A DNA stretch of 32,000 bases from Synechococcus sp. AG-673-B04 (lineage in GTDB: Bacteria; Cyanobacteriota; Cyanobacteriia; PCC-6307; Cyanobiaceae), in assembly GCA_003211235.1 (NCBI GenBank), contig QCTG01000001.1, positions 1 through 32,000 of the forward strand. The letters are read 5' to 3'. Both the position numbers and the translations under genes were made by a program. This document shows, piece by piece, positions 16,103-24,409 of the stretch. The notes beneath the pieces are model-generated. The model was not told where the DNA came from. It saw nothing but the letters and a program-made list of their open reading frames with translations, and did no database searches. Each line of letters begins with the position of its first letter. Positions within the stretch are counted from its first letter, which is position 1.

Positions 16103-17907
16103 TTGGTGCGTTAAATGATCCCGAGGCACTGATCACCCTGGCCGTCCTGTTGCTGGCGGTCGGGCTGTTCATCAGCGGGGCCCTGGCACCCGAGCTCACC
16201 GGCCTGCTCAGCTTGGGATTGCTCATCGCCACCGGGGTGCTGACGCCGCCGGAGGCACTGGCCGGCTTCGGCAGTCCGGCCCTGATCACCCTGATGGGTC
16301 TGTTTCCCGTTTCCGCGGCACTGTTTAAGAGCGGTGCACTGGACCGTCTGCGGGCTTTGATTGCATCGGATCGCATCCGATCGCCGCGGCGGCTGATCGC
16401 CCTGATGGCTTTCGTGATCGCACCGGTTTCCGGAATCGTTCCCAACACGCCGGTGGTGGCATCACTGTTGCCTGTGATGGAGAACTGGTGCCATCGCCGC
16501 GGAATCTCACCATCCCGGGTGCTGTTGCCACTTTCCTTTTCCACTGTGCTGGGGGGCACGCTCACCCTGTTGGGCAGCTCAGTAAATCTGCTGGTGAGCG
16601 ACATCAGCCAGCAGCTGGGCTATGGCTCGCTGGAGCTGTTCAGTTTCACCCTGATCAGCGTGCCCATCTGGTTGGCAGGTGCCGCCTATCTGGTGCTGGC
16701 TCCCCGGATGTTGCTGCCCGACCGGGGACGCGACGGCGACGAGTTTGGCTTATCGCCACGCAGCAGCGGTTACTGCACGGAAGTGACCATCCCCTTGAAT
16801 TCCGAGCTGGTGGGAGTCTCCCTTCACAACAGTCGGCTGCAGCGCCGGTTCGACGTGGATGTGCTCGAGCTTCAGCGGGGGGACGAACGCCTGTTGCCAC
16901 CCCTTGCGGACCGCAAACTTCGGGCCGGTGATCACCTGCTGCTGCGGGTGACCCGGGAGGACCTTTTGAGGCTGCAGCAGGATCACACCATTCAGCTCAC
17001 CACCCAGGGCCGCAACGCTGGATTCAACTTGGATCAAGGCGAAGCCAGCGGACAGAGAACCGTGGAGGTTCTGCTTCCGGCAGGCTCAACCCTGGCCGGC
17101 GCAAGCCTGCGTGAACTCCGCTTCCGCCAACGCCACAACGCCACGGTTTTGGCCCTTCGCCGCGGTCAGGAGACTGTGCAGGAGCGCCTGGGTCAGGCGG
17201 TCCTGCGCGAGGGAGACGTGCTGCTGCTCCAGGCACCCCTCGATTCCATCCGAGGCCTCCAGGCCAGCAATGATCTGCTGGTGCTCGACCGACTCGAAGA
17301 TGACCTGCCGACGGTGCGACGCAAGCCGTTGGTGGTCAGCATCGCCGTGCTGATGCTCCTGCTTCCCACCCTGACGCCGGTCCCGCTGGTGGGCTCCGTT
17401 TTACTGGCCACTGTTGCTGTTGTCGCAAGCGGCTGTCTCCGACCTGGAGAACTGCAGCGCGCCATTCGCCTTGACGTGATTCTGCTGTTGGGATCTCTGT
17501 CCAGCTTCAGCGCTGCGCTGAAGACCACCGGCCTGGCCGATGGTCTCGCCGGAGGATTGGAACGACTGCTGGAAGGCTGGTCCACCTATGGATCCCTGAT
17601 GCTGATCTTTGTAGGAACAACACTGCTGACTCAGGTCATGAGCAACGCTGCATCGGTGGCCCTGCTGGCACCTGTCGCCGTTCAGTTGGCCCCCACCCTT
17701 GCGTTACCGCCAACGGCCCTGCTGATCACTGTGCTGTTTGGCGCCAGCCAATCGTTCCTGACGCCTGTGGGCTACCAGACCAATTTGATGGTGTTTGGTC
17801 CAGGCCGCTACCGCTTCCTCGATGTCACCCGCTATGGCCTTGGGCTGACCCTGATCATGACCGTGCTTGTTCCGGCCCTGATCCTGTGGCGCTACGGCGC
17901 ATCGTGA
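16090..17907 (+). CDS. SLC13/DASS-type transporter with two TrkA-C domains
   Basis: A 605-residue membrane protein of the divalent-anion:Na+ symporter family with two cytoplasmic TrkA-C (RCK_C) regulatory domains in the middle. The N-terminal half has TMs from ALITLAVLLLAVGLFISGAL and the hairpin LTLLGSSVNLLVSD. Two RCK_C domains follow at about 223-295 (EVTIPLNSELVGVSLHN...) and 317-390 (VEVLLPAGSTLAGASLRE...). The C-terminal half carries the second clamshell signature TPVGYQTNLMVFGPG. Sulfate or other divalent anions are the family's usual substrates, and nearby cysH makes sulfate attractive (inference). The start overlaps hflX by 13 bases and the stop is 6 bases before ktrB, consistent with one operon. 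Confidence 0.9.
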   Translation: MAELIGALNDPEALITLAVLLLAVGLFISGALAPELTGLLSLGLLIATGVLTPPEALAGFGSPALITLMGLFPVSAALFKSGALDRLRALIASDRIRSPRRLIALMAFVIAPVSGIVPNTPVVASLLPVMENWCHRRGISPSRVLLPLSFSTVLGGTLTLLGSSVNLLVSDISQQLGYGSLELFSFTLISVPIWLAGAAYLVLAPRMLLPDRGRDGDEFGLSPRSSGYCTEVTIPLNSELVGVSLHNSRLQRRFDVDVLELQRGDERLLPPLADRKLRAGDHLLLRVTREDLLRLQQDHTIQLTTQGRNAGFNLDQGEASGQRTVEVLLPAGSTLAGASLRELRFRQRHNATVLALRRGQETVQERLGQAVLREGDVLLLQAPLDSIRGLQASNDLLVLDRLEDDLPTVRRKPLVVSIAVLMLLLPTLTPVPLVGSVLLATVAVVASGCLRPGELQRAIRLDVILLLGSLSSFSAALKTTGLADGLAGGLERLLEGWSTYGSLMLIFVGTTLLTQVMSNAASVALLAPVAVQLAPTLALPPTALLITVLFGASQSFLTPVGYQTNLMVFGPGRYRFLDVTRYGLGLTLIMTVLVPALILWRYGAS

Positions 17908-17913
17908 TCAACA

Positions 17914-19365
17914 GTGGCTTCACAACCGCCCTCACCGAACTCAGTGCCCCTTCGCAATGCGTTGAAACGCAGCCAGGGTTGGCAACGGCGCCTGACGGTG
18001 CCGCAATTCACAGTGGTGACCGGATTACTGGTGATCGTGATCGGCACCATTCTTCTGTCCACACCGCTGTGCTCAGGCAGCAATGTGGGGCTCTGGGAAG
18101 CGCTGTTCACGGCGACTTCCGCCATCACCGTGACCGGTCTTTCGATCATTGACATCGGCACGGATCTCACCGGCTTCGGCCAGGCGGTTCTTGCTCTGAT
18201 GATCCTCTCGGGAGGTCTCGGGCTGATGGCCATCACAACGTTCCTGCAGGGCTTCGTGGTGCAGGGAACTGGCCTACGACGACGGCTGGACCGTGGTCAG
18301 GCCCTGGATGAATTTGGTGTAGGGGGGGTGGGCCGCACCTTTCGAGGCATCGCTCTCACTGCCGCTCTCGTGATTCTGCTGGGAGCGATGGTGCTGTACA
18401 GCTTCGGATTCAGCGACATCCCAGACCGAGGCGAGCGACTCTGGGCTGCGGTGTTTCACAGCATCTCGGCGTACAACAACGCCGGGTTCGGTCTCTGGTC
18501 CGACAGCCTTCAGCGTTACCACACCAATGTGGTGGTCAATGGCGTGGTGATGGTGTTGATCGTGATGGGAGGCCTGGGTTGGAGGGTCACCAGCGATCTC
18601 GCCAACCGAGGGTTCCGCCTCCGCAGCGGGGGCCGTCGCCGCCGTCTGAGTCTTCATACACGCCTAGTGCTTCGGACCACTGCACTGCTCGTGCTGTTCG
18701 GGACAGTGGGACTGGCACTGACGGAATGGCTCAACCGCGGCGAGGTGTTCATCGGCATGGACTGGCCGGAACGCTGGATGACAGCCCTGTTCGAATCGGT
18801 GACGGCCCGAACAGCGGGCTTCACCACCGTTCCCTTCTCTCTCGAGAACATCACCGATTCGGGAACACTGTTGCTGATTACGTTGATGTTCATTGGTGCG
18901 AGCCCAGGCGGCACCGGTGGAGGCATCAAAACAACAACTGTTGCAGCGCTTATGGCGGCTACCCGCTCAACGTTGCGGGGTCGGGAGACCGTGGTGATTC
19001 GCAATCGCCAGATTTCGGACAAGGTGGTTTTGAGGGCCCTCAGCATCACCAGTGCTTCGCTGCTTTTCGTGCTCGCGATGGCCCTTCTTCTGAGCATTGC
19101 AAGCAACCTCAACGGAGAGGAGCCATTCACCTTTCTTGAAATGCTGTTCACCTGCATCTCCGCTTTTTCCACCGTGGGGCTGGATCTGGGCGTCACCGAG
19201 CAACTGGGGCGTTTCGGTCAGGCGGTGCTGATGCTGGGCATGTTCGTGGGACGGCTGGGGATCCTGCTGCTCCTCAGTGCAATCTGGGAAGCGATGACCC
19301 AGGAGCAGATCCATATGCATCGTCAGAATCGGATCGGATACCCGCGCGAAGATCTCTATGTCTGA
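17914..19365 (+). CDS. ktrB: Ktr-type K+ uptake channel subunit KtrB (NtpJ-like)
   Basis: Ion-translocating subunit of a Ktr potassium uptake system, usually Na+-dependent. 483 residues with the four M1-P-M2 repeats of the family. The four selectivity loops each keep the conserved glycine: ITVTGLS, YNNAGFG, ARTAGFTT and FSTVGLD. The gating-region motif GASPGGTGGGIKTTT is present, as is the terminal FVGRLGIL. The start is GTG at 17914, six bases after the preceding transporter stop. The cytoplasmic RCK partner is the gene 24 bases downstream. This pair sits behind an SLC13 transporter that itself carries TrkA-C domains. Confidence 0.94.
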   Translation: MASQPPSPNSVPLRNALKRSQGWQRRLTVPQFTVVTGLLVIVIGTILLSTPLCSGSNVGLWEALFTATSAITVTGLSIIDIGTDLTGFGQAVLALMILSGGLGLMAITTFLQGFVVQGTGLRRRLDRGQALDEFGVGGVGRTFRGIALTAALVILLGAMVLYSFGFSDIPDRGERLWAAVFHSISAYNNAGFGLWSDSLQRYHTNVVVNGVVMVLIVMGGLGWRVTSDLANRGFRLRSGGRRRRLSLHTRLVLRTTALLVLFGTVGLALTEWLNRGEVFIGMDWPERWMTALFESVTARTAGFTTVPFSLENITDSGTLLLITLMFIGASPGGTGGGIKTTTVAALMAATRSTLRGRETVVIRNRQISDKVVLRALSITSASLLFVLAMALLLSIASNLNGEEPFTFLEMLFTCISAFSTVGLDLGVTEQLGRFGQAVLMLGMFVGRLGILLLLSAIWEAMTQEQIHMHRQNRIGYPREDLYV

Positions 19366-19389
19366 TCGTCGTGACCAGGGGTGCAGCGC

Positions 19390-20094
19390 ATGAGGGAATG
19401 GTGGCAGTGGAGCCCTCTTCAGGAATCGGAGCGACTCAGCTTCGCGATCATTGGTGTCGGCCGTTTCGGCATTGCCGTATGTCGGGAGCTGCTCAACAGC
19501 GGTGCTGAAGTTCTGGCGGTGGACCGCTCCGAACGGGCGATCGATGAGCTTCGTCAGCTGGAGCCCAGTGTTGAGGCCCGCGTTGTGGACTGCACGGAAG
19601 AGGAGGCCCTGCGCGAAGCGGGGGTTCTGGATATGGACACGGTGGTTGTTGCCATCAGCGAGCCGATCGAAGCAAGCATCACGGCCACGCTGATCGTGAA
19701 AGATGGCGACGGCAGCCAGGTGAAGCAGGTCATCGCTCGAGCAACCAGCGATCTGCACGAGAAAATGCTGAAGAGGGTGGGCGCTGATCGCGTGATCTTC
19801 CCCTCGCGCATGCAGGGGGAGCGCCTGGGACTTGAGCTCGTCCGCCCCAACCTGATGGAACGACTGGCTCTCGACAAAACCCACTGCATCGACGAGATCA
19901 AGGTTCCGGAACCATTTGTGGGGCGGTCTCTGAGGGATCTGAATCTGCGCAAAAACTTCCGCGTGACTGTGCTGGCTGCCGGTCCACAACAAAATCTGGT
20001 GGTGAATCCACCGGCATCTCACGTGCTGGAAGAAGGACATCTTCTTGTGGTGATGGGAGTGGTCGACGACCTGCAACTCCTGCCCAAAACCTGA
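19390..20094 (+). CDS. ktrA: Ktr K+ uptake regulatory subunit KtrA (TrkA-N/TrkA-C)
   Basis: Cytosolic RCK ring subunit that gates KtrB by binding ATP/ADP or NAD(H). About 234 residues. The N-terminal Rossmann fold is SFAIIGVGRFGIAVCRELL, ending strand 2 at AVDRSE, followed by VVDCTEEEALREAGV. The TrkA-C domain lies at about 155-230 (IDEIKVPEPFVGRSLRDLNL ... VLEEGHLLVVMG). An in-frame GTG at 19381 is possible, but the ATG at 19390 lies at good spacing after an AGGGG. It is 24 bases after ktrB and 10 bases before anmK. Confidence 0.95.
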   Translation: MREWWQWSPLQESERLSFAIIGVGRFGIAVCRELLNSGAEVLAVDRSERAIDELRQLEPSVEARVVDCTEEEALREAGVLDMDTVVVAISEPIEASITATLIVKDGDGSQVKQVIARATSDLHEKMLKRVGADRVIFPSRMQGERLGLELVRPNLMERLALDKTHCIDEIKVPEPFVGRSLRDLNLRKNFRVTVLAAGPQQNLVVNPPASHVLEEGHLLVVMGVVDDLQLLPKT

Positions 20095-20104
20095 GCCCTA
20101 CGCC

Positions 20105-21244
20105 ATGCTCTGCCTCGGCCTGATGAGCGGCACCAGCGCAGATGGTGTCGATGCCGTACTGGCCCGCTTCAACGGAGCTCCGCAACGGCCCCGCTGGAAG
20201 TTGCTTCGCCACCGACACACTCCTTACCCGGTTGAGCTGAAGGCCCAACTGATTGCAGCTGGGCAGGGGGCTCCCCTTTCGGCCGCGGATTGGCTCGATC
20301 TGGCTGAAGCGACCACGGAGCTACAGGCCACTGCGGCTGAAGCGGCGGATCCCGACCAAAAGGCTGCCCTGGTGGGCTGCCATGGACAAACGGTTTGGCA
20401 TCGACCGCCCAGCGCCAGGCGCCGCGGGGCGAGCTGGCAGTTGCTGCAGGCACCTTTGTTGGCACAGCTGCTGGAGAGACCGGTGGTGCATGACTTCCGT
20501 GCCGCGGATCTCGCCCTAGGGGGCCAAGGCGCGCCGCTTGTTCCACGCGCTGATGCCGCTCTGCTCGGGAGGGTGGGTGGCTGGCGCGGCCTGCTGAATC
20601 TGGGGGGGATCGCCAACCTGACGCTCATTCCTCCGGGCTGCGGACCGGACATCGACGCGGCGGTGCTGGGGTGGGATTGCGGACCTGCCAATAGCCTGAT
20701 TGATCTGGCCGTGGAGCACTTCAGCGCAGGGGCCCGGTCGATTGATCGCGATGGCGCCATGGCAGCGGCAGGGTTGTGCCAGGAACAACTGGTCAATCGT
20801 TGGCTTAAAGAGCACTACTTCCAGGCTGCGCCACCGAAGTCCACCGGTCGTGAATCCTTTGGAAGGGACGACCTGAGTCGGAGGTTGAAGGAGATGGAAG
20901 CGATCTCCCCCTCTGATGCCGTCGCCACGCTCACGGGCTTCACCGCAGCTGTCGTCGCGCAAGACCTCGACCACTTGTTTGCCAGAGAGGGATTCCGGCC
21001 GATTGAGCTTCTGGTGGCTGGCGGCGGAAACCACAATCCCGTCCTGATGGCTGAGCTGCAGCGCCGCTGCAGCGGCTGCGCTGTTGATTCAAGCGACGGG
21101 CAGGGAATTCATGCAGAGGCAAGGGAAGCGCTGGTGTTCGCCCTTCTGGCCTGGTGGCATGAACGCGATCACCATGGGAATGCCCCTGCCGTCACCGGTG
21201 CTGCCAGAGCGGTTCGACTGGGGGTGCGGGTGGAGCCTGGCTGA
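20105..21244 (+). CDS. anmK: anhydro-N-acetylmuramic acid kinase
   Basis: Converts 1,6-anhydro-MurNAc from peptidoglycan turnover to MurNAc-6-phosphate. 379 residues, normal length. Motifs in order are GLMSGTSADGVDAVL at the N-terminus (ATP phosphate loop), GCHGQTVWH, VHDFRAADLALGGQGAPLVP, LNLGGIANLT, WDCGPANSLID, PPKSTGRESFG and VAGGGNHN. It lies 10 bases after ktrA, so co-transcription is likely although no functional link is obvious. It ends 16 bases before the convergent ribbon-helix-helix gene. Confidence 0.96.
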   Translation: MLCLGLMSGTSADGVDAVLARFNGAPQRPRWKLLRHRHTPYPVELKAQLIAAGQGAPLSAADWLDLAEATTELQATAAEAADPDQKAALVGCHGQTVWHRPPSARRRGASWQLLQAPLLAQLLERPVVHDFRAADLALGGQGAPLVPRADAALLGRVGGWRGLLNLGGIANLTLIPPGCGPDIDAAVLGWDCGPANSLIDLAVEHFSAGARSIDRDGAMAAAGLCQEQLVNRWLKEHYFQAAPPKSTGRESFGRDDLSRRLKEMEAISPSDAVATLTGFTAAVVAQDLDHLFAREGFRPIELLVAGGGNHNPVLMAELQRRCSGCAVDSSDGQGIHAEAREALVFALLAWWHERDHHGNAPAVTGAARAVRLGVRVEPG

Positions 21245-21260
21245 CATCCGCCGCCTTCTC

Positions 21261-21575
21261 TCAGGGGCGATACAGACGGAGTCGGCGTGGTGCCCCGCGC
21301 AAACGACGCGGTTGCTGAGCTTCGAGGGCCGAACGAAAACGCTCCTCGCGGGATGGGGCTCTCAAGGATGGTGAATGGCCAGAGGCAGAGGCACCGGAAT
21401 TCCCCTGCTCATGCTGCTGAACTCCCTGCTGAATCAACACACGGGCCATGTTGCTCACCGTGCGCGACTCCTGTTCTGCAAGGGCTGACAGGCGTGCACA
21501 GAGATCCTCGGGCAGGACCACCTGGATCCTTGGGGACTTGGACTTCCCGCTGGACGATGTCTGACGCGTAGGCAC
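21261..21575 (-). CDS. ribbon-helix-helix (CopG-like) DNA-binding protein
   Basis: A small predicted regulator. The core SPRIQVVLPEDLCARLSALAEQESRTVSNMARVLIQQGVQQ matches the MetJ/Arc fold: a beta strand, helix A, a turn and helix B. It is followed by a low-complexity basic tail with many S, R and P. From the GTG at 21573-21575 it has 104 residues; an upstream TTG at 21629 is possible, but the added part is not conserved-looking. It is divergent from the basic small protein at 21682. Such proteins usually repress their own promoter or a neighbour (inference). The target is unknown. Confidence 0.8.
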   Translation of the reverse strand: MPTRQTSSSGKSKSPRIQVVLPEDLCARLSALAEQESRTVSNMARVLIQQGVQQHEQGNSGASASGHSPSLRAPSREERFRSALEAQQPRRLRGAPRRLRLYRP

Positions 21576-21681
21576 GACCGGGTCCCCAGAGGGAGTCTCA
21601 GGTACCAAGAAGTGTACAGAGTTCCGCAAGGGTAGTATCCATGACTATGGTGAGGGCATTGGTCCTCCTCGGAGAACCCCC

Positions 21682-22014
21682 ATGACTGAAACCAAGGCGA
21701 CTCCCGCTTCACAAACTCGGCGCACGCAAAGTCGACGCTCATCCCGGCCGAGCTCCAGCGGCAACCGGCGCAGGAGCACCCGCCGCAGCGATGAAAACAG
21801 CGACGTGCTCGTGTCTGCAGTAATCAGCACGTATCTGCTCACCCACCTGCACCACGTGCTGCAGCGGGCCGAATACGGCGCAGCCCAGGAGGGGCGCAAT
21901 TCCCAGGCCGCCAACTACGCCCAGCTGCGCAAGGTTCTTTGCATGGACGCCCGCAGCATGGAAGATGCATCCGCCCTCGGTCTTCGCGACGACCCCCTCG
22001 ACCAGGCTGCTTGA
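21682..22014 (+). CDS. small protein with basic disordered N-terminus
   Basis: A 110-residue protein. Residues 1-38 are a basic S/R-rich stretch (many RRS and RRR pairs) predicted to be disordered. Residues 40-80 are a helical hydrophobic segment, VLVSAVISTYLLTHLHHVLQRAEY, followed by a helix and a tail, LRKVLCMDARSMEDASALGLRDD. A CGGAGAA at 21670-21676 lies at about the right distance for a ribosome binding site before the ATG at 21682. No family recognised; likely a picocyanobacterial conserved protein. It is divergent from the RHH regulator, so it is a possible target. The stop codon lies in a tandem micro-repeat. Confidence 0.75.
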   Translation: MTETKATPASQTRRTQSRRSSRPSSSGNRRRSTRRSDENSDVLVSAVISTYLLTHLHHVLQRAEYGAAQEGRNSQAANYAQLRKVLCMDARSMEDASALGLRDDPLDQAA

Positions 22015-22036
22015 TGAACGACCTGCTTGATGAACG
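22007..22036 (+). repeat. 14-base tandem repeat at stop codon
   Basis: CTGCTTGATGAACG occurs at 22007-22020 and again at 22023-22036, a period of 16 bases. The first copy holds the TGA stop (22012-22014) of the preceding gene, followed at once by a second TGA-like context. Confidence 0.8.
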
Positions 22037-22093
22037 GGCCGCCTGACGAAATGGGCCGCAGTTCATAACGTTCGGTGAGCCGTCTTGAAGCTG

Positions 22094-22324
22094 ATGTCCG
22101 GCAATGCCGCCGCTCTCTATGAGCGCATCCGCAGCAATCCCGAGCAGACCCAGGCTCTGTTTCGTCAGGCCCTCCAGGACCCAAGCGGTGCCATGGAGTC
22201 CATTTGCGCCTTTGGCCGTGAACAGGGCTTACCCGTCGATCCGGAGGAAGTTCGCGCACACCTTGCAAGCCTGGACGATGAAGCCAGTCAGCGCTGGGTG
22301 GTCAAGGCGAGGGGCGGTCTTTGA
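22094..22324 (+). CDS. Nif11-like small protein ending in GGL
   Basis: About 76 residues from ATG at 22094 (an in-frame TTG at 22085 is possible). The helical pattern ALYERIRSNPEQTQALFRQAL, DPSGAMESICAFGREQGLPV and DPEEVRAHLASL follows the Nif11-like leader consensus of early FxxxVxxDPxLxxxL helix, an A...G turn, and a late acidic helix. It ends RWVVKARGGL, so a double glycine lies at the very C-terminus, without a core peptide. Nif11-type leaders in RiPP precursors have GG cleavage sites. This one may be an orphan or vestigial leader, or an unrelated helical regulator. Its end overlaps the convergent small gene at 22302-22466 by 23 bases. Confidence 0.7.
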   Translation: MSGNAAALYERIRSNPEQTQALFRQALQDPSGAMESICAFGREQGLPVDPEEVRAHLASLDDEASQRWVVKARGGL

Positions 22325-22466
22325 AACCGATCAGCGCAGCCTGATCGCTGGCCGGGTCAGGCCGCTCATAACTACCGCCACCTGCCCAGCTGAAAAAAAG
22401 CAGGTAGCTAACGATCGCCAAACCCGCCGCCACCACGACGGCTGCGAGCTGTTCCAGCTTCAGCAT
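22302..22466 (-). CDS. 54-residue single-TM membrane protein (hidden)
   Basis: A reverse-strand frame runs from ATG at 22464-22466 to TGA at 22302-22304. The product is MLKLEQLAAVVVAAGLAIVS followed by YLLFFSW, GGGSYERPDP and a polar tail. A single TM helix covers about residues 7-27, and the topology is probably N-in. The frame is intact and the hydrophobic profile is clean. It overlaps the Nif11-like gene end and sits directly upstream of the ABC-F gene on the other strand. No function is known; a subunit-like role in a membrane complex is possible. Confidence 0.6.
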   Translation of the reverse strand: MLKLEQLAAVVVAAGLAIVSYLLFFSWAGGGSYERPDPASDQAALIGFKDRPSP

Positions 22467-22508
22467 GAACTGAATTCCCTGGCACTGCGCGCAATTCTGC
22501 CGGCAGGG

Positions 22509-24260
22509 ATGATGGAGAATCCACGACCGCGACAGGTGCTGCGACTCGAGAACGTCAGCAAGATCTATCCGACCGGTGAAGTGCTGCGCAATGTCACATG
22601 GGAGGTGAAACCCGGTGACCGAATCGGCCTGGTGGGCGTGAATGGAGCCGGCAAATCAACCCAGATGCGGCTGATTGCCGGGCACGAAGAACCCAGCAGC
22701 GGTCAGGTGGTGCGGCAGGGAGAACCTCGGATCGCCTTTTTACAGCAGGAATTCGACGTCAATCCGGATCGCACCGTTCGGCAGGAGTTGTTCCAGGCCT
22801 TTGGTGAAGCGGCAACCGTTCTGAACCGCCAGCAGCAGGTGGAGGAAGACATGGGCACTGAGAAGGCTTCCGAAGATCCAGATCATCTGGATGAACTCAT
22901 CCAGGAGCTCGGCAAGCTTCAGAGCCGGTTCGAAGCACTGCACGGCTACGAGCTCGATGCCCGTGTCGACAAACTGCTGCCAACCATCGGCTTCAGCCCC
23001 GAGGGAGCCGAGCGGAAGGTGCGGGATTACTCCGGTGGTTGGCAGATGCGCATCGCCCTGGGCAAGATTCTTCTCCAGGAACCCGATCTGCTCCTCCTCG
23101 ACGAACCCACCAACCACCTGGATGTCGAAACCATTCAGTGGCTGGAGGGATACCTGCGTGAGCAGACCGCAGCGCTTGTGGTGATCAGTCACGACCGCAC
23201 TTTCCTCGATCGCGTCTGCAATCAGATCGTGTCCACCGAGCGTGGTCTGTCCAGAAGCTATTTGGGCAACTACTCCGACCATCTCGAGCAGAAACTGCTG
23301 GAACAGGAGGCCACCCAGGCCGCCTTTGACCGCCAGCAAAAAGAGATCGCCTCGCAGCAGGCTTACATCGACCGCTTCCGTGCCAGTGCCACCCGCAGCA
23401 CCCAGGCGAAAAGTCGGGAGAAACAACTCAGCAAAGTGGAGCGCGTGGAGGCACCGATCGAATCCGTGGCGGGCCCGAGCTTCCGGTTCCCACCGGCACC
23501 TCGCTCGGGTGCCCTGGTGGCTGTGATCGACAACCTCACCCACAGCTACGGAGACAAGATCCTGTTTCTTGGCGCTGAGCTGGAGGTGGAACGGGGCGAC
23601 CGCATCGCCTTTGTGGGCCCCAACGGTGCGGGCAAATCAACCCTGCTTCGCCTGGTGATGGGAACGGAACAACCGGATGAAGGATCCGCACGGCTCGGAG
23701 AACACAATGTGGTAGCGCGCTACTTCGAGCAGAACCAGGCGGAAGCTCTTGACCTGAGCAAGACGGTGATCGACACCATGTTCGAAGCGGTTCCCGACTG
23801 GACTCAGACCCAGGTTCGCTCCCTGCTGGGCAGTTTCTGCTTCAGCAATGACAGCGTTTTCAAGGAGGTAGGGAAGCTCAGCGGCGGCGAAAAAGCACGG
23901 CTGGCACTAGCCCTGATGCTGTTGAGCCCCTGCAACTTATTGGTGCTGGACGAGCCAACCAATCACCTCGACATCCCAGCCAAACAGATGCTGGAAGACG
24001 CTCTGATCGGTTACGAAGGAGCCTTGTTAGTGGTATCTCACGACCGCTATTTCATCTCTCGCGTCGCCAATCGGATCGTGGAACTTCGCGATGGCGAACT
24101 GATTGTTTATCGCGGTGATTACACCTACTACCTTGAGAAGAAAGAAGAAGAAAGAGCGCTGAAACAGGAGAAAGTACTGGCCGCAGAATTAGAAGCGAAG
24201 CGCAAAGCCAACAGAGAGAAACAGAAGGCCCGCCAGGAACGACGCAAAAAGACGGCCTGA
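22509..24260 (+). CDS. ABC-F family ATPase (Uup-like)
   Basis: Soluble ATPase with two tandem nucleotide-binding domains and no membrane part; family members act on ribosomes. About 583 residues from ATG at 22509 (ATGATG; the second is also possible). NBD1 has GVNGAGKSTQMRLIAG, the signature YSGGWQMRIALGK and LLLLDEPTNHLD. NBD2 has GPNGAGKSTLLRLVMG, LSGGEKARLALAL and LLVLDEPTNHLD. A linker of about 80 residues (ATQAAFDRQQKEIASQQAY ...) joins them and a basic coiled coil (KKEEERALKQEKVLAAELEA...) closes the protein. The frame is open upstream to 22104, but it overlaps the Nif11-like gene and is rejected. The exact subgroup is not certain. Confidence 0.92.
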   Translation: MMENPRPRQVLRLENVSKIYPTGEVLRNVTWEVKPGDRIGLVGVNGAGKSTQMRLIAGHEEPSSGQVVRQGEPRIAFLQQEFDVNPDRTVRQELFQAFGEAATVLNRQQQVEEDMGTEKASEDPDHLDELIQELGKLQSRFEALHGYELDARVDKLLPTIGFSPEGAERKVRDYSGGWQMRIALGKILLQEPDLLLLDEPTNHLDVETIQWLEGYLREQTAALVVISHDRTFLDRVCNQIVSTERGLSRSYLGNYSDHLEQKLLEQEATQAAFDRQQKEIASQQAYIDRFRASATRSTQAKSREKQLSKVERVEAPIESVAGPSFRFPPAPRSGALVAVIDNLTHSYGDKILFLGAELEVERGDRIAFVGPNGAGKSTLLRLVMGTEQPDEGSARLGEHNVVARYFEQNQAEALDLSKTVIDTMFEAVPDWTQTQVRSLLGSFCFSNDSVFKEVGKLSGGEKARLALALMLLSPCNLLVLDEPTNHLDIPAKQMLEDALIGYEGALLVVSHDRYFISRVANRIVELRDGELIVYRGDYTYYLEKKEEERALKQEKVLAAELEAKRKANREKQKARQERRKKTA

Positions 24261-24305
24261 CTAGGGTTTTGCCGTTTCGCCCAAAAACTTCACAGACATC
24301 TAGGC

Positions 24306-24323
24306 AGGAAAACTTATTTTCCT
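24306..24323. terminator. AT-rich hairpin after ABC-F gene
   Basis: AGGAAAA and TTTTCCT form a 7-bp inverted repeat around a CTTA loop, with three T at the end (24323-24325), 46 bases after the ABC-F stop. It is a weak candidate terminator. Confidence 0.3.
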
Positions 24324-24409
24324 TTACCAGTGGATTGCGTGTGCATAGGCTGACAAAACCAACCGCGCAATCGATGACCATGGTTCCCCGCCCAGGCTTG
24401 GATCGTTCG

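Noticed and set aside
15729-16604. Reverse 291-residue open frame over hflX and the SLC13 gene
   Set aside because: Antisense shadow; the two forward genes are clearly conserved.
18967-20076. Reverse 369-residue open frame over ktrB and ktrA
   Set aside because: His/Gln-rich shadow of the Ktr genes, not a protein family.
22740-23543. Reverse 267-residue open frame over the ABC-F gene
   Set aside because: Antisense to Walker and signature motifs of the ATPase.
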